A stretch of DNA of 64,000 bases, taken from Bradyrhizobium ottawaense. GTDB lineage: Bacteria; Pseudomonadota; Alphaproteobacteria; Rhizobiales; Xanthobacteraceae. Below, piece by piece: positions 1 through 8,221 of the stretch (the stretch's first letter is position 1; each line of letters opens with the position of its first letter). The stretch lies in the NCBI RefSeq assembly GCF_900099825.1, contig NZ_LT629693.1:4723001-4787000 (forward strand). The letters are read 5' to 3'. The position numbers and the translations under genes were made by a program. The notes beneath the pieces were generated by a model. The model was not told the origin of the DNA, did no database searches, and saw only the letters and a list, made by a program, of their open reading frames with translations.

Positions 1-546
1 GCCAAGGTGCGCAAGGAGCTGCGGCAATGGCTGCGCTCGCTGCATTCGGAAATCCACGTCACCTCGATCTTCGTCACCCACGACCAGGAGGAGGCGCTCG
101 AAGTCGCCAACCGCGTGGTGGTCATGGACAAGGGCCGCATCGAGCAGATCGGCACGCCCGGCGAGGTCTATGACAGTCCGGCCACCGCCTTCGTGCACGG
201 CTTCATCGGGGAATCCATCGTGCTGCCGGTCGATGTCAGCGGCGGCTCGGTGCACCTCGGCGGCCGGCCGCTGAATATCGCGGCCAACGGCGCCGCCTCC
301 GGCGCATCGAAACTGTTCATCCGCCGCCACGACATGCAGATCGGGCCGGCCGGGTCCGGTTCGCTGGAAGGCGCGGTGCGGCACGTCCGTTCCTTCGGCC
401 CGATCCAGCGGGCGGAGGTCGCGCTGGCCGGCCGTTCGGGCGATACCGTCATCGAGATCGACGCGCCCCGGGACCGCGAACTCCAGGCCGGCGAAATCGT
501 CAGCCTGCAGCCCCGCCGCTACCGCATTTTCGCCGCGCAGGATTAG
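1..546 (+). CDS. cysA: Sulfate/thiosulfate ABC transporter ATP-binding protein, C-terminal part (5' end outside window)
   Basis: This is the C-terminal 181 residues of an ABC ATPase that would energise uptake of sulfate or a similar oxyanion; the frame is open at base 1. The fragment contains the switch histidine in FVTHDQEEA, then the usual [14 protein letters not shown] stretch. A TOBE-like regulatory tail follows, with FIGES near residue 70. Walker A, the signature motif and Walker B lie upstream of the window. The assignment to CysA rests on the tail and on recall of the family. Molybdate, spermidine or other importers of the same ATPase class cannot be fully excluded without the permease genes. 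Confidence 0.8.
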   Translation, partial: AKVRKELRQWLRSLHSEIHVTSIFVTHDQEEALEVANRVVVMDKGRIEQIGTPGEVYDSPATAFVHGFIGESIVLPVDVSGGSVHLGGRPLNIAANGAASGASKLFIRRHDMQIGPAGSGSLEGAVRHVRSFGPIQRAEVALAGRSGDTVIEIDAPRDRELQAGEIVSLQPRRYRIFAAQD

Positions 547-551
547 CCGGG

Positions 552-631
552 TCATTCCGGGATGGTGCGTTAGCACCAGACCCGGAATCTCGAGATTCCG
601 GGTTCGATGCTTCGCATCGCCCCGGAATGAC
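552..631. repeat. REP-like palindrome (family ATTCCGG...CCGGAAT)
   Basis: An imperfect palindrome opening with CATTCCGGGATG and closing with CCCCGGAATG, with inner self-complementary blocks (CCCGGAATCTCGAGATTCCGGG). Near copies lie at 14002-14102 and 18552-18630. It fills the gap between the cysA-like gene and the CAP gene and could form a hairpin behind the former. Confidence 0.85.
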
Positions 632-708
632 CGCGAACTTGGCCCCGTTCACCATTCAGCCACGGTTGGTATGCAACAACGGCAGACCATCGGGGGAAAT
701 CGGGAATC

Positions 709-1203
709 ATGCGGGCTATTTTTGCCATGATCGGGCTTTTGGCGCTGGGCGGCTGCATGACCGAAGCTCCGCCGCCCGAACAGCCGACCATGTATCTCAG
801 CATGGCCAATGGCGGTGCGACGCTCGATCCACAGGCGGCGGCCTCGATGATCTCGTTGTACCGGCAAAACAACGGCCTCGGCGCCGTCGCGGTCGACCCC
901 GATCTGATGAAGCTCGCGGAAGCGCAGTCGCAGGCGATGGCCGGCCGCAACAAGCTCGACCACGATGTCAAAGGCCCGCTGGAGAAGCGCCTGGGCGCGT
1001 CCGGCTATCCCGCCAAGCTGGCGGTGGAGAATGTCTCGGCCGGCTACCATACGCTGGCGGAAGCATTTTCGGGCTGGCGCGACTCGCCCCCGCACAAGGC
1101 CAACATGCTCAAGAACGGTGTCACAAAATTGGGCATCGCGGCGACCTATGCTCCCAACACCAAGTACAAGGTGTTCTGGACGCTCATTCTTGCATCAACT
1201 TAA
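709..1203 (+). CDS. CAP (SCP/PR1-like) domain lipoprotein
   Basis: A 164-residue secreted protein. The N-terminus is a lipoprotein signal: a short hydrophobic run ends in the lipobox LGGC at residues 12-15, so it should be anchored to a membrane facing the periplasm. The rest resembles the CAP domain: LAEAQSQAMA, then HD in KLDHDV, then ENVSAGY, then a W-x-x-SPPHKANML block near residues 120-135. That is the usual order of CAP motifs. Bacterial CAP proteins have no single agreed function. The ATG at 709 was chosen because it gives an intact lipoprotein signal. Confidence 0.85.
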   Translation: MRAIFAMIGLLALGGCMTEAPPPEQPTMYLSMANGGATLDPQAAASMISLYRQNNGLGAVAVDPDLMKLAEAQSQAMAGRNKLDHDVKGPLEKRLGASGYPAKLAVENVSAGYHTLAEAFSGWRDSPPHKANMLKNGVTKLGIAATYAPNTKYKVFWTLILAST

Positions 1204-1350
1204 GCGCGATCCGGGCGGTGGGCTTTCGAAAAAGCCGGGCCCAAACAAGGCGATAAACTCGGCGTGATCGTCGCATCGATCTCGCGGATTGACGCCGCCG
1301 CGAACTGCCGCCACGGTACTGACGACATTGCCCTCTAGCTGACGGTCACA

Positions 1351-2514
1351 ATGGAAACTTCCGAGAGGTGTCCCGCCAACGCGCAGCGGGTGCTGGTGCT
1401 GCAAGGAGGCGGCGCGCTCGGCTCCTATCAGGCCGGCGCCTTTCAGGCGCTGTGCCGCGCCGGGTTCGAGCCGGAATGGGTCGCGGGGATATCGATCGGC
1501 GCCATCAACGCCGCGATCATCGCCGGCAACGATCCCGCCAAGCGCGTCGACCGGCTGAAGGAGTTCTGGGACATGGTGTCGTCCCCGGTGTCGTGGAATC
1601 CAGTCGGATCGGGGGATCGCGCACGAACGCTGTTCAACGAAACCAGCGCTGCCCTGATCGCCACCTTCGGCGTGCCCGGATTTTTCACCCCGCGCGTGCC
1701 GCCCGCGCCGTTGTGGCCGGCGGGCAGTCCGGAGTCGCAGAGCTATTACGACACCTCGCCGCTGAAGAAGACGTTGGAACGGCTGGTCGACTTCGACCGT
1801 ATCAACGACCTGAAGATGAGGCTCAGCGTCGGCGCAGTCGGCGTCACCTCGGGCAATTTCAGGTATTTCGACAATTACGAATTCAAGAAGCTGGGCAAGA
1901 AGATCGGGCCGGAACACATCATGGCCTCCGGCGCATTGCCGCCGGGCTTTCCCTCGATCGTCATCGAAGGCGAGCATTACTGGGATGGCGGCATCTCCTC
2001 CAACACACCGCTCGATTTCGTCCTGGACGAGGAAGTCGGTCGCGATCTCCTGATCTTCCAGGTCGACCTGTTCTCGGCGCGCGGGGAGCTGCCGATGTCG
2101 CTGCTGGAAGCCGCCGAGCGCGAAAAGGACATCCGCTTTTCCAGCCGCACGCGCATGAACACCGACAAGAACAAGCAGATTCACAACGCCCGCATGGCGG
2201 TGCGTGACCTGCTCGGGAAATTGCCGGATTATCTCAAGAACGATCCGTCGGTCGAATTGTTGTGCAAGGCTTCCAAGGAAAACACCGTCACCGTGGTGCA
2301 CCTGATCTACAAGAGCAAGAACTACGAATCCTCGTCCAAGGATTACGACTTCTCGCATGTCGGCGTGGTCGAACACTGGAATGCGGGCGTCCGCGACGTG
2401 CATTTGTCGATGCGTCACAAGGAATGGCTGGAACGGCCGCAGTCCGGGGAAACCATGGTGACTTACGATCTCACGGGGGACGTTTCCGATGCCCCCGCAG
2501 GCAAAAAGGAGTGA
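1351..2514 (+). CDS. Patatin-like phospholipase family protein
   Basis: A 387-residue patatin-fold serine hydrolase. The oxyanion loop QGGGALGSYQAG is at about residues 22-33. The nucleophile elbow GISIG is at about 49-53, and the Asp of the Ser-Asp dyad is in YWDGG at about 210. There is no signal peptide, so it is probably cytosolic. The C-terminal 140 residues look like the extra domain (DUF3734 type) found on many alphaproteobacterial members. Its stop is 7 bases from the start of a 3-hydroxybutyrate dehydrogenase gene, with an AGGAG site in the overlap region, so the two are very likely co-transcribed. The substrate is not shown by the sequence; membrane lipid or polyhydroxybutyrate are both possible. 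Confidence 0.9.
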   Translation: METSERCPANAQRVLVLQGGGALGSYQAGAFQALCRAGFEPEWVAGISIGAINAAIIAGNDPAKRVDRLKEFWDMVSSPVSWNPVGSGDRARTLFNETSAALIATFGVPGFFTPRVPPAPLWPAGSPESQSYYDTSPLKKTLERLVDFDRINDLKMRLSVGAVGVTSGNFRYFDNYEFKKLGKKIGPEHIMASGALPPGFPSIVIEGEHYWDGGISSNTPLDFVLDEEVGRDLLIFQVDLFSARGELPMSLLEAAEREKDIRFSSRTRMNTDKNKQIHNARMAVRDLLGKLPDYLKNDPSVELLCKASKENTVTVVHLIYKSKNYESSSKDYDFSHVGVVEHWNAGVRDVHLSMRHKEWLERPQSGETMVTYDLTGDVSDAPAGKKE

Positions 2515-2521
2515 CGGATAA

Positions 2522-3310
2522 ATGGGTACGTTGACAGGCAAGACCGCGGTGGTGACCGGCTCGACCAGCGGCATCGGATTGGCCTATGCGCGCACGTTCG
2601 CGGGCGCCGGCGCCAATATCGTGCTCAACGGCATGGGCGCGCCGGCCGATATCGAAAAGGAACGCTCCGGCATCGAGACCGATTTCAAGGTCAGGGCCGT
2701 GCACTCGCCCGCCGACATGACCAAGCCGGCCGAGATCGCCGAAATGATCGCGCTCGGTGAATCCACCTTTGGCTCGGTCGACATCCTCGTCAACAATGCC
2801 GGCATCCAGTTCGTGTCGCCGATCGAGGAGTTTCCGCCCGAGAAGTGGGAAATGATCATCGCGATCAACCTGTCGTCGGCGTTCTACGGCATCCGCGCCG
2901 CGGTGCCCGGCATGAAGAAGCGCGGCTGGGGCCGTATCATCAACACCGCGTCGGCGCATTCGCTGGTCGCCTCGCCGTTCAAGTCGGCCTATGTCTCGGC
3001 CAAGCACGGCATCGCCGGCCTCACCAAGACGGCGGCGCTGGAGCTTGCGACCTTCAAGATCACCTGCAACTGCATCAGCCCCGGCTATGTCTGGACGCCG
3101 CTGGTCGAGCACCAGATCCCCGAGACCATGAAGGCGCGCAATCTCACCAAGGAGCAGGTCATTCACGACGTGCTGCTGGCGGCGCAGCCGACCAAGGAGT
3201 TCGTCACTTCCGAACAGGTCGCAGCCCTGGCGCTGTTCCTGTGCGGCGACGATGCCGCCCAGATCACCGGCGCCAACCTCTCGATCGACGGCGGCTGGAC
3301 CGCGGAGTAA
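2522..3310 (+). CDS. bdhA: 3-hydroxybutyrate dehydrogenase (SDR family)
   Basis: A 262-residue short-chain dehydrogenase that should interconvert D-3-hydroxybutyrate and acetoacetate with NAD in the cytosol. It has the nucleotide loop TGSTSGIG near residue 12, NNAG near 90, and the catalytic Ser, Tyr and Lys in TASAHSLVASPFKSAYVSAK (about 140-160). The length and the C-terminal segment LSIDGGWTAE fit the 3-hydroxybutyrate dehydrogenase subfamily. It is the second gene of a pair with the patatin-like gene, preceded by an AGGAG ribosome site. It probably feeds carbon from polyhydroxybutyrate or ketone bodies to acetoacetate. Confidence 0.88.
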   Translation: MGTLTGKTAVVTGSTSGIGLAYARTFAGAGANIVLNGMGAPADIEKERSGIETDFKVRAVHSPADMTKPAEIAEMIALGESTFGSVDILVNNAGIQFVSPIEEFPPEKWEMIIAINLSSAFYGIRAAVPGMKKRGWGRIINTASAHSLVASPFKSAYVSAKHGIAGLTKTAALELATFKITCNCISPGYVWTPLVEHQIPETMKARNLTKEQVIHDVLLAAQPTKEFVTSEQVAALALFLCGDDAAQITGANLSIDGGWTAE

Positions 3311-3323
3311 GAGGCTCTTTCTG

Positions 3324-3422
3324 TCATGCCCCGCGAAAGCGGGGCATCCAGTACGCCGCGGCGGCGCGGCTCAAGCTGAGGTCTCTGGAATACTGGATCA
3401 CCCGCTTTCGCGGGTGATGACA
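3324..3422. repeat. REP-like palindrome pair (ATGCCCCGC.. / ..GCGGGTGATGA)
   Basis: Two facing palindromes (CCCCGCGAAAGCGGGG and CCCGCTTTCGCGGG) separated by about 50 bases containing GTACGCCGCGGCG and TCTCTGGAATACTGG. A clear relative with the same central words lies at 50301-50413. It sits just after the 3-hydroxybutyrate dehydrogenase gene. Confidence 0.85.
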
Positions 3423-3429
3423 GTTGAGG

Positions 3430-3513
3430 CTACTTCCCGAACGCCAGCGAGATCGAGGTGGTGGTCGCGGCGCCGTGGCCGCCGAAGCGCGGTACCAGTA
3501 CGGGACAGAGCAC
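3430..3513 (-). pseudogene. Decayed duplicate of the 3' end of the flippase gene
   Basis: Read on the minus strand this stretch encodes VLCPVLVPRFGGHGAATTTS, then ISLAFGK and a stop. The intact flippase at 4634-6004 has the matching CVALVPRFGGHGAAAATS, then ISLAF, and ends in LAFGKR. The fragment joins the first LAF directly to the final one, so the 24 or so residues between two GCTGGCGTTCG repeats are missing. It begins a few bases past the TauE stop and has no start of its own. This is a remnant, not a gene. Confidence 0.8.
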
Positions 3514-3517
3514 GCCC

Positions 3518-4357
3518 TCAGTGGGCGGCGCTCCGGGCAAAGGCCATCATGCTCTCCGGCGACAAATTCAGTTCGCCGGACGCAAGCTTGCCGGCGACCA
3601 GGATCAGAACGGATGCCAGCGCTACGCGCAGCACCTTCTCCGGCACGCGTACGGCACAATAGCTGCCGATCACGATGCCGGGCAAAGATCCGATCAGCAA
3701 TACGCCCATCAGGGGCCAGTCGATCGCGCCCAGCGCCCAATGACCGATTCCGGCGATCAGCGTCAGCGGCACCGCATGGGCGATATCGGAGCCGACGATG
3801 CTCGCCATCGGCAGGCGCGGGTAGAGCAGCAGCAGCGCGGTGACCCCGACCGCGCCGGCTCCCACGGACGAAATCGAGACCAGCACCCCCAGCGCCACGC
3901 CCACGATCACGGTCGCACGGGCCGTCGTGACGTCGTCGAGCTGCTCCAGGCGCTGGCGGTATCGGTCCATGATCGTCTTGCGGAAGATCAGCGATATCGC
4001 CGTGAGCAAAAGCGCAAAACACAGCACCAGGTTGACCAGGCTGCGCTCGGACGCCCCGTTGAGTTCAAGTTGCGACATCGCAACGAGCGTCAGGATGCTC
4101 GCCGGGATACTGCCGCTGGCAAGACGAATGACCGCCGGCCAGTGGATGCTGCGCGCCCAGCCATGCACCAAGCTGCCGCCGGTCTTGGTCGCGGCGGCGT
4201 ATAGCAGATCGGTGCCGACCGCCGTCGTGGGGTGGATGCCGAACAGCAGGATCAGCAACGGCGTCATCAACGAGCCGCCGCCGACGCCGGTCATCCCGAC
4301 AAGGACGCCGACGCCGAACCCCGATGCAACATAGAGCGGGTCAATCATATCCAGCAT
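3518..4357 (-). CDS. Sulfite exporter TauE/SafE family membrane protein
   Basis: A 279-residue polytopic inner-membrane protein. It opens with the family's hydrophobic GFGVGVLVGMTGVGGGSLMTP block (residues 13-33), and a related glycine-rich block VSISSVGAGAVGVTALLLL follows in the second half. This is the two-fold repeat typical of TauE/SafE transporters. Members export sulfite, sulfoacetate or other organosulfur anions. The ATG at 4357 was taken over a TTG one codon upstream and another ATG at 4348. The substrate cannot be read from the sequence. Confidence 0.88.
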   Translation of the reverse strand: MLDMIDPLYVASGFGVGVLVGMTGVGGGSLMTPLLILLFGIHPTTAVGTDLLYAAATKTGGSLVHGWARSIHWPAVIRLASGSIPASILTLVAMSQLELNGASERSLVNLVLCFALLLTAISLIFRKTIMDRYRQRLEQLDDVTTARATVIVGVALGVLVSISSVGAGAVGVTALLLLYPRLPMASIVGSDIAHAVPLTLIAGIGHWALGAIDWPLMGVLLIGSLPGIVIGSYCAVRVPEKVLRVALASVLILVAGKLASGELNLSPESMMAFARSAAH

Positions 4358-4633
4358 CAAGTTCCGGTTTGCACAAACCTACGATATAGCAGTGCAGGGA
4401 TCGAGATGCGCCGGTTCGCGACCGGTCATATGGAATAAGAATTTTTGATGCGCGCAGCGGCATTCGGTGGGTTTTTTCCCCAATCCGCCCGCGCGCGACG
4501 AAATCGTATTCTGCGCTCGCGCGCGTGAATCCGATGCCGGTATCAGGTGCGTGGCGGAACCGCGAAACGTGGCGAGTTTGAGGCTACAACGCGCTGGCAT
4601 GCCATATGGCACGCTCGGAACGGGCTTGCTGGA

Positions 4634-6004
4634 TCAGCGCTTTCCGAACGCCAGCACGTGCAGTCCGAGCCGCCGCCGGACGATCCAGAACAGCAGCACG
4701 GTCTCGAACGCCAGCGAGATCGAGGTCGCGGCCGCGGCGCCGTGGCCGCCGAAGCGTGGCACCAGCGCGACGCAGAGCACGACGTTCATGACAAAGGCCA
4801 GCGCATAGGCCAGTGCGCAGATGTGCTGGTGGCCGAGCATGTTGAGCAGCCGCTCGACCGGGCCGATCGCCGAGCGGACCACGAGGCCAACAGCGGCGAT
4901 GAACATGATGTCGTAGCCGACCACGAATTGCGGCCCGAACAGCCACAACAGCGGCTTGCCCAGCGCCAGCAGCGCCACGGTCGCGGCGAGCGACGGCCAG
5001 AACGTCCACTGGATCGCGTGCGTCACGTAGGCCGACAGCCGCGCCTTGTCGCCAAGCGCGTGATACTCGGCAAAACGATGCGCCGTCGTCGCCGACATCG
5101 CGTAGTGAATGAAGGACACCAGCGCCAGCGTCTTGACGACGGCGAAATAGACGCCGACTTCCTCCGAGGAGCGGAATTGCTGCAGCACCAGCACGTCGGT
5201 GTAGGACAGCAGCAAATAGAAACTCTCGACCAGCAGGATCGGCAGCGAGACCGCGAGCCAGCCGCGGAAGTCATAGGCTTTTGCGCCCGGCTCGATATGG
5301 CCGCCGAGCCTGCGGTTGAGCACGATCATCTGTCCGATCATCGCGATCCAGACCGCGGCGGCGCTGGCCAGCATCGCGGCGGTGGCGCCGAGATGAAATC
5401 CGAGCACGAAGGCGCCGGCCGTGAAACCGATGATCAGCGACTGGCGCACGATGAATTGCGGCATCAGGCCGAGCCGCATCCAGTCGTGCGAACGCGCAAT
5501 GCCGTCCTGGGTATTGGCGACGACGAAGGCCGGCAGCGTCAGGCAGCCGATATAGAGCGGAACGATGGCGTTGGCGTCGATCCACGGTGACAGCCCCTTG
5601 ACGATGCCGGCAAGCCCCAGCGAGACCGCGGAAGACACCGCAAACGTCATCCAGCGGCTGCCGGAGAGGAAGCCGCGCAGCAGCGCGTGCTCGCCGCGGG
5701 TGCGATACTCCGGAATGATCTTTTGCGCCGACGCCGAGATGCCGAAATCCATCATGCTGCCGAGCAGCAGTACCCAGGTCCAGACATAGACATAGACGCC
5801 GTAATCCGAACCGCCCATCCAGCGCGCGAGCACGATCTGCGAGCAATAGGCCAGCACCGCGCTGATGACACGGATGATGAAGATCGTGCCGGCCAGCCGC
5901 CGGGTGACGGAGGCTTCGCCCGAGCCGCCAACAAGGCCGCGAAGCCGCGATCGCAGCCGGCCGACCATACCGGTCGGCGAAGCGTTGGCAGATTGCGTAT
6001 CCAT
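4634..6004 (-). CDS. Polysaccharide flippase / lipopolysaccharide biosynthesis membrane protein
   Basis: A 456-residue integral membrane protein with about 12-14 hydrophobic segments, of the Wzx-like oligosaccharide flippase type in the MATE/PST superfamily. It probably moves lipid-linked sugars across the inner membrane. The start at 6004 (MDTQSANAS) was chosen because the upstream 21 residues look non-native. The segment after GGSGEASVTRRLAGTIFIIR starts the first helix. No glycosyltransferase genes are next to it, so its polysaccharide is unknown. A short copy of its 3' end survives at 3430-3513. Confidence 0.82.
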   Translation of the reverse strand: MDTQSANASPTGMVGRLRSRLRGLVGGSGEASVTRRLAGTIFIIRVISAVLAYCSQIVLARWMGGSDYGVYVYVWTWVLLLGSMMDFGISASAQKIIPEYRTRGEHALLRGFLSGSRWMTFAVSSAVSLGLAGIVKGLSPWIDANAIVPLYIGCLTLPAFVVANTQDGIARSHDWMRLGLMPQFIVRQSLIIGFTAGAFVLGFHLGATAAMLASAAAVWIAMIGQMIVLNRRLGGHIEPGAKAYDFRGWLAVSLPILLVESFYLLLSYTDVLVLQQFRSSEEVGVYFAVVKTLALVSFIHYAMSATTAHRFAEYHALGDKARLSAYVTHAIQWTFWPSLAATVALLALGKPLLWLFGPQFVVGYDIMFIAAVGLVVRSAIGPVERLLNMLGHQHICALAYALAFVMNVVLCVALVPRFGGHGAAAATSISLAFETVLLFWIVRRRLGLHVLAFGKR

Positions 6005-6116
6005 CACGGCCACAGCGGAACATCCCCGAAACGCGCCACGAGGCGGCGGCGATGTCTGATCTATCAACGATTCGTTAAGATTCGGTTGGGTGGGCGCATC
6101 CGTCGTCCCTGCGTTC

Positions 6117-7132
6117 GTGTTTGGTCCCGGAAGATTGGTTGGACGGAATCGGTGTAGAACGAGGCGTGGCCTTTATCAGGGAGCGCCTCGAGTCATGGAA
6201 CTGAACCTGCACGCCAATGCTACGACGACGCCAAAGACGCGCGGCTACATCCAGCGCAGCAGGAAATCAGTCGTCCAATTGGCCGCGGAACTCGGGGTTA
6301 GCGAGACCACCATTCGTCGCTGGCGCGGACGAACGACGGTCGCGGACCGCTCGCATCAGCCGCGCAACCTGACGACCAGCCTGTCGGCTGTGGAAGAGAG
6401 GGCGGTTTGCGAGCTGCGGACGTCGCTGCAATTGCCGCTGGATGACATCGTCGAGGTGATGCAGCGCTGCATTAATGCCAAGCTATCCCGCAGCGCCATC
6501 CACCGCTGTCTGCAGCGAAATGGGATTAGTCGGCGTCCCAAGCCGGACAAGCCAAAGGCCGGCGTCTTCGAGACCGCCAGTGTTGGGTTCATCCATATCG
6601 ACCTCAAGCATCTGCCGGCCCTGCAGCGTCGCACGAGTTATGCCTTTGTCGCCATCGATCGCGCCACTCGCTACGTCTATGTCGAGATCCACTCCAGGCG
6701 GGACAGCGAGACTGCGGCCGGCTTCCTCCAGCGCTTCCTGGCCCACTTCCCGCATGATGTTCACACCATCCTGACCGACAATGGCGCCGAGTTCACCGAC
6801 CGCTTCGCCGTCGACAAGAAGAACAAGCCGCCCGGTCGGCCTTCCGGCAGTCATCCCTTTGATCGGCTCTGCAAGCAACACGGCATCGACCATCGCCTGA
6901 CCAAGCCCTACCACCCGCAGACCAACGGTTTGGTCGAGCGCTTCAATCGCCGCATCGCCGAAGCCATCGGCCGCGAGGAAAAGCGCGGCAGCGCCCGCCG
7001 CACATTCGCCGACCATGCCGATCGCGACGCCTTCCTCGGCAAGTTCGTCCACGATTACAATCGAACCCGCCTCAAATGCCTTGGATACAAGGCCCCCATC
7101 CAGGCCCTCACCAATCTTCCGGGACCAAACAC
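6117..7132 (+). mobile_element. IS481-family insertion sequence
   Basis: A roughly 1,015-base element with a single transposase gene. Its ends are perfect inverted repeats: TGTTTGGTCCCGGAAGATTG on the left and the complement on the right, ending CCAAACA at 7131. TGT...ACA ends are usual for this family. The inverted repeat appears 35 bases long because the host palindrome adds GTCCCTGCGTTCG / CGAACGCAGGGAC. The four bases flanking the element are GTTC on the left and GAAC on the right, which are reverse complements and not a direct target duplication. Confidence 0.85.
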
Positions 7133-7184
7133 GAACGCAGGGACCCATACCGCGTTGCTCTCGCGAGAGCGGCAGGACGGCTGA
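6195..7184 (+). CDS. IS481-family transposase
   Basis: A 329-residue DDE transposase. An N-terminal helix-turn-helix (SVVQLAAELGVSETTIRRW, about residues 15-35) is followed by an integrase catalytic core. The first Asp is in HIDLKHL, the second in LTDNGAEF, and the Glu in HPQTNGLVERFNRR. The ATG at 6195 was chosen because it lies inside the element and starts MELNLHANA. The frame runs out through the right inverted repeat, so the last 17 or so residues and the stop at 7182-7184 come from flanking host DNA. All catalytic residues are present. Confidence 0.9.
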   Translation: MELNLHANATTTPKTRGYIQRSRKSVVQLAAELGVSETTIRRWRGRTTVADRSHQPRNLTTSLSAVEERAVCELRTSLQLPLDDIVEVMQRCINAKLSRSAIHRCLQRNGISRRPKPDKPKAGVFETASVGFIHIDLKHLPALQRRTSYAFVAIDRATRYVYVEIHSRRDSETAAGFLQRFLAHFPHDVHTILTDNGAEFTDRFAVDKKNKPPGRPSGSHPFDRLCKQHGIDHRLTKPYHPQTNGLVERFNRRIAEAIGREEKRGSARRTFADHADRDAFLGKFVHDYNRTRLKCLGYKAPIQALTNLPGPNTNAGTHTALLSRERQDG

Positions 7185-7246
7185 CGCCTTTTCTAACAAT
7201 GACCGACGGTGGATATGGGTCCCTGCTTTCGCAGGGACGACAAAAC

Positions 7247-8086
7247 TCAATTCAAATTGACATTGAACTCGTACGCCCGGTCGCCGCCGACCAGCGTCAG
7301 CTTGAGCGCGGCGCCATCGGCGGTGGCGCCGGGCGGCAGCCCGTCGAGCTCAAAGGCAAATCGCTTGATCCCGGGCGGACCGTGCTCGAGGAGTTTTGGG
7401 ACCGGCAGCGCCCAGTCGGGGGTCGGCCCTTCGACGAACAGGCTGAGGTCGTTGGTGTCGGGTGCGGCGACATCCACCAGCACGCTGGTCTTGCCGTCGC
7501 GTTTGACGTCGAGGACGGTGAGCGGATTGGGGTCGCCGACATTGGCAGGTTTCGGCACCGCGTTGAGCGCTTCCGACAGCGTACCGTCCTCGGTGCTGGC
7601 GACGCTGGCAAAGGCGAGCTCGGCACTGGCATCGACGGGAATGCAGAGCTTTTCGCACACCGCGTAATTGATGCTGGCGCGAAGCGTCACCGGCTTGTCG
7701 GCATTTTTGGCCACGATCCGCAGCGGCAACACGATCTGCTTGACGTAGCCGAGCGATGTGCCGCCGGCGCCGTCGTCGAATTTGCGCGGCGCCGGCCACA
7801 GCACGGTGACCGCCTCGATATTGTCCGATTTCGAAAAGTCGAAGCGCGGCGGAACTCCGGAATCGCCGGGCGTCCGCCAATAGGTATGCCAGCCCTGCTG
7901 CAACTGAATGGATACGCCGCCGAGCAGCACCGTGCCGCTGCGCGATCCCGCCAGCAGCCGGACCGCGGAATGTGCGTCGCGTTGCCACGGCGAGGCATCC
8001 TCGGCGCGAACCTCTGACGCGGCGCATGCGACGGACAAAATGGCGGCGGCGCCGAGCGCGGCGCGGAGCGGAACCAGGACGATCAT
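7247..8086 (-). CDS. Periplasmic DsbD-alpha-like (thiol-disulfide) domain protein
   Basis: A 279-residue secreted protein. The N-terminus is a signal peptide ending near residue 28 (VRAEDAS). The body resembles the periplasmic alpha domain of DsbD: WHTYWRTPGDSG near residue 67 and the cysteine pair in NYAVCEKLCIP near residue 145. DsbD normally adds eight membrane helices and a thioredoxin domain; neither is present, and no gene for them is adjacent. It may accept electrons from a separate CcdA-like membrane protein, or serve in copper or cytochrome handling. The partner is unknown. Confidence 0.82.
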   Translation of the reverse strand: MIVLVPLRAALGAAAILSVACAASEVRAEDASPWQRDAHSAVRLLAGSRSGTVLLGGVSIQLQQGWHTYWRTPGDSGVPPRFDFSKSDNIEAVTVLWPAPRKFDDGAGGTSLGYVKQIVLPLRIVAKNADKPVTLRASINYAVCEKLCIPVDASAELAFASVASTEDGTLSEALNAVPKPANVGDPNPLTVLDVKRDGKTSVLVDVAAPDTNDLSLFVEGPTPDWALPVPKLLEHGPPGIKRFAFELDGLPPGATADGAALKLTLVGGDRAYEFNVNLN

Positions 8087-8221
8087 CAGACGTCTTTACA
8101 GGCAAGTTTCGCCTCAAACCATTGAATTGCGTGTGATCCGCGGCCGAATGGCGCCGTCTGCTTGATTGACAGAAGCGGCACCCGATATCAGGATATGAAT
8201 CAGCATGAGAGGCCTTTGCGG

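Larger units (their letters stand above)
6102..7241. repeat. REP-like palindrome unit interrupted by an IS element
   Basis: GTCCCTGCG at 6105 and CGCAGGGAC ending at 7144 are the two arms of one palindrome, now separated by an IS. The unit continues with CCCATA and ends in a second palindrome, GTCCCTGCTTTCGCAGGGAC, at 7219-7238. The same two-palindrome layout is intact at 21747-21870. Confidence 0.75.
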
